Part shown: piece after piece, positions 1 through 7,146 of the stretch
Layout of the letters: each line of letters begins with the position of its first letter
Numbering within the stretch: position 1 is the first letter of the stretch
DNA from: Massilia phyllostachyos
GTDB lineage: Bacteria > Pseudomonadota > Gammaproteobacteria > Burkholderiales > Burkholderiaceae_D
Direction: 5' to 3'
DNA: 64,000 bases
Assembly: GCF_021044825.1 (NCBI RefSeq)
Contig: NZ_JAJNOC010000001.1
Location: 1,488,001 to 1,552,000, forward strand
Notes under the pieces: generated by a model
Seen by the model: only the letters and a program-made list of their open reading frames with translations
What the model was told of the DNA's origin: nothing
Databases searched by the model: none
Translations under genes and position numbers: made by a program

Positions 1-282
1 GAAGAGCTGGCGGTGGACAAGCGCCTCGGCTACTTCGTCAACCACGACCTGGCCGGCTACGAGGTGCCGGTGCACGCGGACATTCCGCACCAGGAGGTGA
101 TCTTCCTGGACGAGACGGATCCGATGTCGTCGCCGATGAAGGCGAAGGGGATCGCGGAGCTGGGGATCTGCGGGGTGGCGGCGGCGATTGCGAATGCGGT
201 GTACAACGCGACCGGCGTGCGGGTGCGCGAGTATCCGATCACGCTCGATAAGCTGATCACCAAGATGCCGATGGCTGTGTAA
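1..282 (+). CDS. Xanthine dehydrogenase family protein, molybdopterin-binding subunit (C-terminal fragment)
   Basis: Open from the first base, so only about 93 C-terminal residues are present. The fragment reads EELAVDKRLGYFVNHDLAGY, then a segment with FLDETDPMSSPMKAKGIAE and GICGVAAAIANAVYNATG. This is the usual tail of the large molybdenum-cofactor subunit of the xanthine dehydrogenase/aldehyde oxidoreductase family (YagR/PaoC-like): a conserved KGIGE-like motif near the cofactor, then an Ala-rich helix. Such proteins hydroxylate purines or aldehydes and usually work with FAD and 2Fe-2S subunits encoded just upstream, outside this window. Substrate cannot be assigned. The gene is followed by a clear intrinsic terminator, so it is probably last in its operon. 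Confidence 0.85.
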   Translation, partial: EELAVDKRLGYFVNHDLAGYEVPVHADIPHQEVIFLDETDPMSSPMKAKGIAELGICGVAAAIANAVYNATGVRVREYPITLDKLITKMPMAV

Positions 283-316
283 GCACCCGACAAATTCGGG
301 ACATGTGCCGGCGGGA

Positions 317-343
317 CGGGGTGATATGATCACCCCGTTTTTT
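317..343 (+). terminator. Rho-independent terminator after the molybdopterin subunit gene
   Basis: A perfect 9-bp stem (CGGGGTGAT at 317-325 and ATCACCCCG at 329-337) closes a 3-nt loop and is followed by six T residues at 338-343. It sits 35 nt after the stop codon and only 16 nt before the next start codon. Confidence 0.9.
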
Positions 344-359
344 ATCCCGGCCGCCTGCA

Positions 360-1295
360 ATGCCATCACTTTCCCCGACGTCCACCGCGCACCCCATCCG
401 CTGGTCCTTCCTGGTCCCCGCTTTTGCCCTGCTGGCCTTGAGCGTGATGATCTGGCGCTGGGGCGGGACGGTGGCCGATTCGCAGGCCTATTACGACACC
501 GCGCGCTGGCTGCGCGGCGAGATCGACGCGAGTCAGCTGGTGGCGCCATTCCCCTACCGCGTGCTGGTGCCGGCCATCGCCGCCATCCTTCCGGGCGACC
601 TGCGCAACACCTTCGCCGCGTTGAACTGGGTGCTGGTCACGGCCGGCGCCTGCCTGATGTCGGCCGCGGTACTGCGCGCCGGCCTGGGGCACAAGCGCGC
701 CGTCGCGGCGGGCCTCCTGATGATCGTCGCGCTGCCGACTTTCTGGTATGCGCCGTACTTGCTGGTCGACCCGGGCTCGGTGTGCGCGCGCGCCGCCTTC
801 GTGCTGGCGGTCGTCACCGGCCAGCCCTGGCTGGCGGCCGCGGCGGGCCTGGTCGGCACCGCGGTGCGCGAGGAGAACATCCTGCTGCTGGTGTGGCTGC
901 TGGCGATGCGCCGCATCGCCTTCCTCCCCGGCCTGGCCTTCCTGGCCGCGGCCGGCGCCTGGATCGTGTCGCTGCGCTGGTTGCTGATCACCGGCCTGCC
1001 GGGCTACACCTGGGCGCCGAGCTGGTGGACGGTCGTGCATGCGCTGCAGGACGTGCGCTCGCTGCTGTCGATCGGCGGTACCGCCATCCTCGTCGTGCCG
1101 CTGGCAATCCGGGGCTGGCGCAGCGCGCCGGCCGTGCTGCGGCCGCTGGCGAGCCTGCTGTTCCTGATGGCGCTGCCGCCGCTGTACGCCGCGCTGTGCG
1201 TGCGCGTGGACGGGCGCGCGGTGTGGGGACTGTATCCCTTCCTCGTGCCGTTCGCGGTCTGCGCCGGCCTGCAAGTCAGGCAAGGCCGAGGTTGA
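360..1295 (+). CDS. Polytopic inner-membrane protein of unknown function
   Basis: A 311-residue hydrophobic protein with about eight predicted membrane segments (first around residues 15-32, last around 285-305). Polar features include WGGTVADSQAYYDTARWLRG near residues 34-53 and PFPYRVLVP just after it. A conserved acidic/arginine-rich first loop followed by many helices recalls GT-C glycosyltransferase-like or O-antigen-ligase-like membrane proteins, but I see no diagnostic motif and do not assign an activity. The ATG at 360 has no strong Shine-Dalgarno sequence and lies directly behind a terminator, so its promoter must be very close or the true start could be slightly further in. A sigma70-like promoter for rnk overlaps its 3' end. 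Confidence 0.7.
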   Translation: MPSLSPTSTAHPIRWSFLVPAFALLALSVMIWRWGGTVADSQAYYDTARWLRGEIDASQLVAPFPYRVLVPAIAAILPGDLRNTFAALNWVLVTAGACLMSAAVLRAGLGHKRAVAAGLLMIVALPTFWYAPYLLVDPGSVCARAAFVLAVVTGQPWLAAAAGLVGTAVREENILLLVWLLAMRRIAFLPGLAFLAAAGAWIVSLRWLLITGLPGYTWAPSWWTVVHALQDVRSLLSIGGTAILVVPLAIRGWRSAPAVLRPLASLLFLMALPPLYAALCVRVDGRAVWGLYPFLVPFAVCAGLQVRQGRG

Positions 1296-1319
1296 CGCCC
1301 GCGGCCAGCAGGCTATACT
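1292..1319 (+). promoter_or_regulatory. Predicted sigma70 promoter of rnk
   Basis: TTGACG at 1292-1297 and TATACT at 1314-1319 are separated by 16 nt. It overlaps the end of the preceding membrane-protein gene and would start transcription about 190 nt before the rnk ATG, giving a long leader. Confidence 0.6.
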
Positions 1320-1370
1320 GGTCCTGCCATGACCGCTTCACGTCTCACATCCCTGCTCACGTCCCCTAAC

Positions 1371-1417
1371 ACCGCCTGGCTCGTCCAGGCTCGGTGAGGA
1401 CAGCCGCACGCCGTTTT
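1371..1417 (+). promoter_or_regulatory. Structured 5' leader of rnk, possible attenuator
   Basis: Within the roughly 190-nt leader there is a hairpin (GCCTGG at 1374-1379 with CCAGGC at 1385-1390, extendable with a small bulge), followed by GC-rich sequence and a T5 run at 1413-1417. A leader attenuator upstream of rnk has been described in proteobacteria. Whether this is the same element is inference, because the T run does not directly abut the hairpin. Confidence 0.35.
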
Positions 1418-1515
1418 TCGTCCTCCCGAGCCTTCCCCATCGCCGCACACCGCCGTCCCCGCGACGGCGCCCACGTCATCGCCCGCAGCAGGCGGGCAAC
1501 CTTCAAGGAGTCAAC

Positions 1516-1923
1516 ATGAAACCATCCATCCTCGTATCGTGGCTCGATATGGACCGCCTCGACCGCATGCTCGATTCGCTGCCGGCCGCCCAGGCCGCGG
1601 CGCGCGACGCGCTGCTCGACGAACTCGGACGCGCATCGCTGGCCGAACCCTGGGAAATGCCGCCCGACGTCGTCACCATGAATTCGCGCGTGCGCTTTTC
1701 CTTCGACGGCGCGGACGAGGAAGTCGCGATGACCCTGAGCTATCCGAAGGATATGGGATCCAACCCTGACCAGCTGTCGATCCTGACCCCGGTCGGCACC
1801 GCGCTGCTCGGCCTGAAGACCGGCGATTCAATCAGCTGGCAGCGTCCGGACGGCGCCATGTTCGAGCTCACCGTGCGCGGGATCGAGTACCAGCCGGAGC
1901 GCGAAGGCGTATATCACCGCTAG
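1516..1923 (+). CDS. rnk: Nucleoside diphosphate kinase regulator Rnk
   Basis: 135 residues, the normal length for Rnk. The N-terminal helical part (MKPSILVSWLDMDRLDRMLD) is followed by a GreA/GreB-type C-terminal domain with VTMNSRVRF, SYPKDM and ILTPVGTALLGLKTGDSI. Rnk belongs to the GreA-like, RNA-polymerase-interacting family and was named for its effect on nucleoside diphosphate kinase levels. AAGGAG about 6 nt upstream supports the ATG at 1516. Its stop lies inside the 3' end of the convergent PAP2 gene, so the two reading frames overlap by 56 nt. Confidence 0.92.
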   Translation: MKPSILVSWLDMDRLDRMLDSLPAAQAAARDALLDELGRASLAEPWEMPPDVVTMNSRVRFSFDGADEEVAMTLSYPKDMGSNPDQLSILTPVGTALLGLKTGDSISWQRPDGAMFELTVRGIEYQPEREGVYHR

Positions 1924-2605
1924 CGCCCTGCAGCAGCAGCACCAGCAGCAGCACGATGGCGCAGGCGATCCAGGCCGACCACAGGGTATGGCTGAGGAAG
2001 TGGGCGCCGCGCAGCTGCTGCATCCAGCCGAGGAACAGGCCTGCGCTCAAGCCCGCGCCGCCTGCGCGCCAGGCACGCTGGGGACTGCCCGGCAGCCACA
2101 GCACCGCCAGCGCCATCAGCCACAATGCGCTCGACGCATGCCCTGCCGGGAAGCAGTGGCCGGGCAGGACGTTGGCCGGCAGCGCATCGAACAGGCGCAC
2201 ATACGGTTCCGCGCCGCCGTAGCGCGCCAAGTCCCAGGGACAGTGAGCGCTGCTTCTCTGCTTGATCAGGCTGATCGCCGACGGCACCAGCAGCGCCGAC
2301 CAGGCCAGCACGCGCAGGCGCAGCCGCGCGAGCGGCGCGTCCAGCGGCGCCTGCGGCCACGCCGCATCGAACAGGGCGGCGCCGATCAGGGCCAGCGCGA
2401 AGAGGGTCAGCGCGCCCTTCGCGATCCGGTGGCTGAAGGTCAAGGTCAGCCACGATTCGCGCCAGGGAAAGGCGCCGCTGGCCGGGTCGTACATCCGGTC
2501 CGCCAGCCACAGGTCGGCGTTGGTCCAGCGGCCCAGGGCGAAGATGGCGATGGCGGCGACGGCAAGCCAGGCGGCCATGCCCCATGCGGTGCGGCGCTCA
2601 AGCAT
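1868..2605 (-). CDS. PAP2 superfamily membrane phosphatase (lipid A / undecaprenyl pyrophosphate phosphatase-like)
   Basis: 245 residues with about five membrane segments. The three PAP2 motifs are visible: KQRSSAHCPWD (residues 115-125), CFPAGHAS (151-158) and RGAHFLSHTLWSAW (199-212), with the catalytic histidines present. The family removes phosphate from lipids on the outer leaflet of the inner membrane (LpxE/LpxT/PgpB types). Its ATG overlaps the eptA stop codon by 8 nt, so the two are translationally coupled, which suggests lipid A or the lipid carrier as substrate. A longer upstream reading frame exists but lies inside eptA and is not used. The exact lipid substrate is inference. Confidence 0.85.
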   Translation of the reverse strand: MLERRTAWGMAAWLAVAAIAIFALGRWTNADLWLADRMYDPASGAFPWRESWLTLTFSHRIAKGALTLFALALIGAALFDAAWPQAPLDAPLARLRLRVLAWSALLVPSAISLIKQRSSAHCPWDLARYGGAEPYVRLFDALPANVLPGHCFPAGHASSALWLMALAVLWLPGSPQRAWRAGGAGLSAGLFLGWMQQLRGAHFLSHTLWSAWIACAIVLLLVLLLQGASGDIRLRAPAGTRSRAR

Positions 2606-4238
2606 GGCGCACGCAGGCATGGAACAGGTCGAGCTTCGGGTTGCGCACCGCGGTGTCGACGTCGAGCATGCCGAGCACCGAGTGGAACACATTGTCGTGC
2701 GAGAGCGCCTGCTCTCGCCGCGCATCCAGGCAGGCGCGGTCGATGCCGAAGCGCTGCTGGAATCCATTCGACATCCACAGCATCATCGGCACGTGGGTTT
2801 GCTGTTCCGGCGCGAACATCCAGGGCGCGCCGTGCAGGTACATATTGCCTTCGCCGAGCGATTCGCCGTGGTCCGAGAAGTACAGCATCGCGGTGTCGGC
2901 CTCGGCCTCGCCCGCTGCCTCGCGCAGCATGTCGATGGTCTTGCCGAGGAAGTAGTCGGTGTACAGGATGGTGTTGTCGTAGGCGGCCACGATCGATTCG
3001 CGGCTGCAGCCTTCGAAGTCGCCGGTATTGCACACCGGGCCGAAGCGCCCGAAGCCCTCGGGGTAGCGCCTGGCATAGGACGGTCCGTGGCTGCCTTTCT
3101 GGTGCAGCACGACGACTAGGTCCGGGCCGGGCTGGCGGATCAGCTCCGGCAACCCGGCCAGCAATCCCTCGTCATAGCATTCGTCGCCGGCGCAGTGGGT
3201 GTTGCCGCTCGACGGCGCCGCCATGTCGACGAACTCGACGCGGTCGCACACGCCCTTGCAGCCGGAATTGTTGTCGCGCCAGATCACGCGAAAGCCCGCA
3301 TGCGCCAGCACGTCGAGCAGGCCTTCCTGGCGCCGCGCCTTGCCGTCGTCGTAGTGCTCGCGCCCCAGCACCGAGAACACGCAGGGAACGGACACCGCGG
3401 TGGCGGTGCCGCAGGACTGCACGCGGGAGAAGTTGATCAGACCAGGCTCGCGCGCCAGCAGCGGGTTGGTCGGACGGGTATAGCCGTTGAGCGAAAAATT
3501 GGCGGCGCGCGCGGTCTCGCCGACCACGATCACGGTCACCGTGCGGCGCGCCTGCCCGGCCCAGTGGACGCCCTTGACCGCGTCGCGGCCGAGCGGGGTG
3601 ATCGTCACCGGCGCGCTGAAGCGGTCGCGCAGGTAGCCGTTGAGCGCCTGGAACACGTTGGTCGGGGTCAGGAGGAAGCGCAGTTCGCGGTGCTCGCGCA
3701 CCACGGGCGCCAGGGTCTTGAACAGCATGACCAGGATCAGCGCGGCCAGCGCCAGCGACCCGGCGCTGATCCCGATGCGCCGCAGCAGGCCGCGCACGCC
3801 GCCGGGGAAATCGATGCGCGCGCGCGCGACCAGCATCGACGGCAGTCCGCCGGTGAGGAAGACGAACAGCGCCAGGCGCCAGTTCAGCAACTCGGCGGCT
3901 TCGCGGGTATCGGTCTCGAACACGTTCTGGATCATCGAGCGGTCGATCACGATGCCGTATTCGTAGATGAACCAGACCACGGCGGAGGCGCTCAGGAGCA
4001 TCAGGATCAGCACCGGCTTGACCACGAAACGGAAGCTGGCCAGGGTCAGCAGGCCGTGGAAGAGCAGGGCGACGATCGCGAAGCAGCCCAGCAGCAGCGG
4101 GAGGCGCGCCGCGCTCAGGCCGCCGACCGCGTGCGTGAGGGTGGTCCAGAAATTCAGGTTGGCGGCGCTGGCCAGGAGCAGGGCGACGGCCAGGACCAGG
4201 GTGTTGGCGCTGATGGGGCGTTGATGGGCGATTTGCAT
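2598..4238 (-). CDS. eptA: Phosphoethanolamine-lipid A transferase (EptA/MCR family)
   Basis: 546 residues, full length for the family. Five N-terminal membrane helices (to about residue 175) are followed by a periplasmic alkaline-phosphatase-fold domain. Zn-binding and catalytic motifs are VVGETAR (E241), SCGTATAVSVPC with Thr280 as the likely phosphoethanolamine-accepting nucleophile, and YFSDHGESLGEG (DH pair). Paired cysteines typical of the family's disulfides are present (CKGVC, CAGDEC, CNTGDFEGC). The enzyme moves phosphoethanolamine from phosphatidylethanolamine to lipid A and lowers susceptibility to cationic peptides. A PmrA-box-like repeat about 65 nt upstream and the two-component genes just upstream indicate regulation by that system. 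Confidence 0.95.
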   Translation of the reverse strand: MQIAHQRPISANTLVLAVALLLASAANLNFWTTLTHAVGGLSAARLPLLLGCFAIVALLFHGLLTLASFRFVVKPVLILMLLSASAVVWFIYEYGIVIDRSMIQNVFETDTREAAELLNWRLALFVFLTGGLPSMLVARARIDFPGGVRGLLRRIGISAGSLALAALILVMLFKTLAPVVREHRELRFLLTPTNVFQALNGYLRDRFSAPVTITPLGRDAVKGVHWAGQARRTVTVIVVGETARAANFSLNGYTRPTNPLLAREPGLINFSRVQSCGTATAVSVPCVFSVLGREHYDDGKARRQEGLLDVLAHAGFRVIWRDNNSGCKGVCDRVEFVDMAAPSSGNTHCAGDECYDEGLLAGLPELIRQPGPDLVVVLHQKGSHGPSYARRYPEGFGRFGPVCNTGDFEGCSRESIVAAYDNTILYTDYFLGKTIDMLREAAGEAEADTAMLYFSDHGESLGEGNMYLHGAPWMFAPEQQTHVPMMLWMSNGFQQRFGIDRACLDARREQALSHDNVFHSVLGMLDVDTAVRNPKLDLFHACVRHA

Positions 4239-4302
4239 GGTGTTCCACTTCGGATGGTCAAGTGGAACGATAGCGACCGGGCTGTGAGTCGCTCGTCAGT
4301 AA

Positions 4303-4322
4303 GCCGTTAAGTCAGCGTGAAC
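4303..4322 (-). promoter_or_regulatory. PmrA-box-like operator upstream of eptA
   Basis: Read on the plus strand: GTTAAG, 5 nt, GTGAAC (4306-4311 and 4317-4322), an 11-bp-period direct repeat. It matches the element at 6837-6856 at 17 of 20 positions. The PmrA/BasR consensus is a TTAA-containing hexamer direct repeat with 5-nt spacing. It lies 65-85 nt upstream of the eptA start. Confidence 0.55.
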
Positions 4323-4434
4323 GTAGGGTGCACGGGTTTCCCGTGCGCGCGTTCAACCAGCTGGTGTTTATCCGCGCCGCATCCTTTCACAGGGGAGCTG
4401 AGCGCGCGCACGGCAGAGCCGTGCACCCTACGGG
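4321..4434. repeat. Inverted pair of GTAGGGTG-type palindromic repeats
   Basis: One copy begins CGTAGGGTGCACGG at 4322 and folds as GCACGGG-TTT-CCCGTGC followed by GCGCGTTCAA. The second, in opposite orientation, ends CCGTGCACCCTACG at 4434 with GCACGGC-TCT-GCCGTGC. Further copies of the same family are at 12018-12167 and 36656-36689. It fills the gap between the kinase stop and the eptA promoter. Confidence 0.75.
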
Positions 4435-5642
4435 AAGCTGATCGTGAAGCGGCTGCCGCCGCCTTCGCGCGGTTCGTAGGCGAAGCCGGCCCCGAGGAAA
4501 TCGCAGATGCGCCGCGTCAGCGCGAGGCCGAGGCCGGTGCCGCCCGATCCGCTCGACGGGCTGCCGCCGCGGCCCAGCGTGGCCACCACCGCCGGCGGCA
4601 GTCCCGGCCCGGTATCCTCGACCACCACCCCTCCCGGCAGCAAGGACACCCGCACCTCGCCGGCATCGGTGTACTGGCAGGCATTGCGCACCAGGTTGCC
4701 GATCGCCGCCGCGCACAGTTCGCGCGGAGCGCGCACCTCGAAGGCCGGACCCTCGACGAAGCGCAGCGCGACTGGCTTGCCGGCCACCAGCGGGCGGTAT
4801 TTCTCGACCTCGTCCTCGGCCACGTGCTCGATCGCGACCGGCGGCTGCGCGCCCAGCTCGGGTGCGCGCGCCAGCAGCAGCAGCACGGTGACGCATTCGG
4901 CCGCTTCGTGGGCGGCGCGGTAGATGCGTTCGGCCGGGGCGCGGATGGCCGGCGTGGCATCCTGGATCAGGATCTCGGCGGCGCCCATGATCACGGTGAG
5001 CGGGCTGCGCAGCTCGTGGCTGACGTCGCCGGTGAAATAGCGCTCGCGGTCGAGCACCGCGCGCATCGCGCTGGTGTGCGCTTCGAGGGCGCGCGCCAGC
5101 ACGCCCAGTTCGTCGGCGCGGCCGGTGAGTTCCGGCGGGGCGGTGTCCATGCCAACCGATTGCGCCAGTTCGCGCATCGGCGCAACCACGCGTTTGCCCA
5201 GGAAGCCGCCGAGCAGGGCGGCCAGCAGCACGAAGCCGAGGAACACCGCCGCGAACATCGAATACACCACGAACTCGATCTTGTCGTAGTCGCTTTCGTG
5301 GTCGACCAGCACCCAGCCGCCGCGTGCGTCGTGGCCGGCCAGCACGTGCAGGCGCACGCTGCCGACGTCGATCTTGTGCACGCCGTCGTCCAGGTTGCGC
5401 AGCGGCGCGGGAATCGCCTCGTTGCGGTGGAAACGCAGGCCGGCCGGCATGTCGACGTCCAGCCCCGCCGCCTGGCGCGGCGCGGCCCAGGCCACCGCCG
5501 CTTCCAGGCGCTTGTCGACCAGCTGCACCTCGATACCTTCAATCGCCAGCGCCGCGGTGAGGGCGAAGAAGGCCGAGGCGCCGGTCCCGAACAGCAGGAA
5601 GGCGACGACGATGCGGCGGCGCAGCGAGTCAGCGGGCCGCAT
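4428..5642 (-). CDS. Sensor histidine kinase, PmrB/QseC-like
   Basis: 404 residues. Two membrane helices (about 12-33 and 124-148) flank a periplasmic sensor region of about 90 residues. A linker and DHp domain follow, with DVSHELRSPLTVIMG (phospho-acceptor His209), then an ATPase domain with NLVRNACQYT, DTGPGLP and GTGLGLAL. It starts inside the last codons of the response regulator gene (14-nt overlap), so they form one operon. Position between the regulator and eptA/PAP2 indicates that it senses envelope stress, metal or cationic peptide and controls lipid A modification. The signal is not deducible; the sensor domain lacks an obvious ExxE iron motif. The stop codon lies in the outer part of an intergenic repeat. 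Confidence 0.88.
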   Translation of the reverse strand: MRPADSLRRRIVVAFLLFGTGASAFFALTAALAIEGIEVQLVDKRLEAAVAWAAPRQAAGLDVDMPAGLRFHRNEAIPAPLRNLDDGVHKIDVGSVRLHVLAGHDARGGWVLVDHESDYDKIEFVVYSMFAAVFLGFVLLAALLGGFLGKRVVAPMRELAQSVGMDTAPPELTGRADELGVLARALEAHTSAMRAVLDRERYFTGDVSHELRSPLTVIMGAAEILIQDATPAIRAPAERIYRAAHEAAECVTVLLLLARAPELGAQPPVAIEHVAEDEVEKYRPLVAGKPVALRFVEGPAFEVRAPRELCAAAIGNLVRNACQYTDAGEVRVSLLPGGVVVEDTGPGLPPAVVATLGRGGSPSSGSGGTGLGLALTRRICDFLGAGFAYEPREGGGSRFTISFP

Positions 5643-6330
5643 GCGGCTTGGGCTCTGGGCTGACCAGCTTGTAGCCGACCCCGGCCACCGTCTGCAGCAT
5701 CGGCGTGGCGAAGGGCTTGTCGATGGCCTGGCGCAGCGCGTGGATGTGGGTGCGCAGGGCGTCGCTGTCGGGGCGGTCCTCGCCCCACACGGCCTGCTCC
5801 AGCGTCTCGCGCGTGACGATGCGCGGCGCGGCCGCCAGCAAGGCGCGCAGCAGCGTATAGCCGGTGCGGGTGAGCGTGACCGGGACGCCGGCGCGCGAGG
5901 CTTCCTGGGTGTCGGGGTCGTAGCTGAGTTCCCCGAAGCGCATGGTGGCGTGCAGCGCGTGGGCCGAGGAGGAACGCCGCACCAGGGCTTTCAGGCGCAC
6001 CTCGAGTTCGACCAGCGAGAAGGGCTTGACCAGGTAGTCGTCGGCGCCGCTGTCGAAGCCGGCCACCTTGTCGGTGAGGCTGTCGCGCGCGGTCAGCATC
6101 AGCACCGGGGTCGACTTGCCGAGTTCCTCGCGCAGCTTCTGGCACAGCTCCAGGCCGTTCAGGCCGGGCAGCATGACGTCGAGGACGATGACGTCGTAGT
6201 CGTGTTCGGAGGCCAGCGCCAGGCCGCCGTAGCCGTTGCGGGCGGAGTCGAGCTGGTGGCCCTTGGGCTCGAGGAAGCCGTAGAGGTTGGCGAGAATATC
6301 GGGATGGTCTTCGACGATAAGGATGCGCAT
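5629..6330 (-). CDS. OmpR-family response regulator, PmrA/QseB-like
   Basis: 233 residues. The N-terminal receiver begins MRILIVEDHPDILANLYGFL, with phospho-acceptor Asp51 (VIVLDVMLPGLNG) and the conserved Lys in YLVKPFSLVELEVRLKAL. A C-terminal winged-helix DNA-binding domain ends with the typical HIHALRQAIDKPF and VAGVGYKL. I chose the ATG at 6330, where the receiver fold starts; a longer frame adds 21 unrelated residues. It lies 4 nt after the stop of the small membrane protein gene and overlaps the kinase start, so all are co-transcribed. Two PmrA-like direct repeats in the region are its likely binding sites. Confidence 0.92.
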   Translation of the reverse strand: MRILIVEDHPDILANLYGFLEPKGHQLDSARNGYGGLALASEHDYDVIVLDVMLPGLNGLELCQKLREELGKSTPVLMLTARDSLTDKVAGFDSGADDYLVKPFSLVELEVRLKALVRRSSSAHALHATMRFGELSYDPDTQEASRAGVPVTLTRTGYTLLRALLAAAPRIVTRETLEQAVWGEDRPDSDALRTHIHALRQAIDKPFATPMLQTVAGVGYKLVSPEPKPHAAR

Positions 6331-6334
6331 GCGT

Positions 6335-6793
6335 CTATTGTAGTAGCTGTCCGCCGCCGTGGCCACGGCGGTATGCGGCGGCGCATCTGGCATGACGCAG
6401 GAGTTCGAAGAACTGCTCGCCGCTCAGCGGCGCGTCGTCGGGCAGGCGCAGCAGGGAGCACACCAGTGCCTGGTCCTGGCGGTCGAGCACGGCGAGCCGG
6501 TGGGCCCAGCGCGGATGGCCGGGCGTGCGCCCGAACAGCAGGCGCGGCAGCGCGATCAGCAGCAGGGTCGGCCCGCACAGCGGCACCAGCACGCTCCACC
6601 ACGTTGCCCATGCCAGGGCCAGGGCCAACGCGAGCAGGAAGGTGACGGCCAGCGTGGCCGCGTACAGCCTGCGCCAGTGGCGTTCCAGCCAGTCGGGCGG
6701 ATATTTTTGGGCGAGCCGGCGCGCGACCTCCTCCAGCACCAGGTAGTGCTGGTGCGGGATGGTTGGTGAATGGACGTGCTCGAAGGAAGTCAC
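6335..6793 (-). CDS. Small membrane protein, first gene of the PmrAB-like operon
   Basis: 152 residues from a GTG start at 6793. N-terminal amphipathic part (HYLVLEEVARRLAQKYPPDW), then two membrane helices (about residues 45-63 and 66-86), then a soluble C-terminal half with WAHRLAVLDRQDQALVCSLL. I do not recognise the family. It is the first gene after a PmrA-box-like repeat and is only 4 nt from the response regulator, so a role as an accessory or sensor component of the two-component system is possible. The GTG is the only usable start in the frame, and its Shine-Dalgarno sequence is weak. Confidence 0.6.
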   Translation of the reverse strand: MTSFEHVHSPTIPHQHYLVLEEVARRLAQKYPPDWLERHWRRLYAATLAVTFLLALALALAWATWWSVLVPLCGPTLLLIALPRLLFGRTPGHPRWAHRLAVLDRQDQALVCSLLRLPDDAPLSGEQFFELLRHARCAAAYRRGHGGGQLLQ

Positions 6794-6836
6794 TGCATGC
6801 CTAATGATGCTCTGGATGCCGGAGCCTAGCGCGCAC

Positions 6837-6856
6837 GCCGTTAAATCCGCGTTAAC
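6837..6856 (-). promoter_or_regulatory. PmrA-box-like operator upstream of the two-component operon
   Basis: Plus-strand reading GTTAAA (6840-6845), TCCGC, GTTAAC (6851-6856): TTAA-containing direct repeats with 5-nt spacing, about 45-60 nt upstream of the first gene. It is nearly the same as the element upstream of eptA, suggesting autoregulation. Confidence 0.55.
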
Positions 6857-6876
6857 AAGCGTGCCCGGGTCCGGGC

Positions 6877-7146
6877 ATGGGCTGGCTGTACAAGGCGGTG
6901 ATGGTGCTGGTCCTGATTCTCAAGACACTGGTCGAGCGCCGGCAGGCGGCGCTGCCGGAAAACGTGGTGGTCACTTTCACCCTCCAAGAACAGAACAAGC
7001 CGGAGCCCGACCCCGCCTTCGCCACTGCGACAATCCCGGCGTCGGGCGTGGTTTCCAGCATGCTGCATGCGCTGTCCGTCCGCCTGGAGCGCGCCTGCGC
7101 CCGCAACAAGTACGGCCTGAGGGAGAGCGCCTGCAAGGAGCGCTAG
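6877..7146 (+). CDS. Hypothetical small protein with N-terminal hydrophobic helix
   Basis: 89 residues beginning MGWLYKAVMVLVLILKTLVE, which is a probable membrane anchor or signal helix, followed by a polar segment (about residues 29-50) and a basic C-terminus with two cysteines. No family is recognised. Codon third positions are GC-rich as in neighbouring genes. Its TAG stop interlocks with the TAG stop of the convergent hybrid kinase (7143-7146). The start lacks a clear Shine-Dalgarno sequence, so it could be spurious. Confidence 0.4.
   Translation: MGWLYKAVMVLVLILKTLVERRQAALPENVVVTFTLQEQNKPEPDPAFATATIPASGVVSSMLHALSVRLERACARNKYGLRESACKER

Noticed and set aside
305..1369. Alternative frame over the polytopic membrane protein
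   Set aside because: Arg/Pro/Gly-rich with no hydrophobic pattern; the frame at 360-1295 has clean membrane helices.
1988..3436. Long plus-strand frame opposite eptA and the PAP2 gene
   Set aside because: Antisense shadow of two genes with intact active-site motifs.
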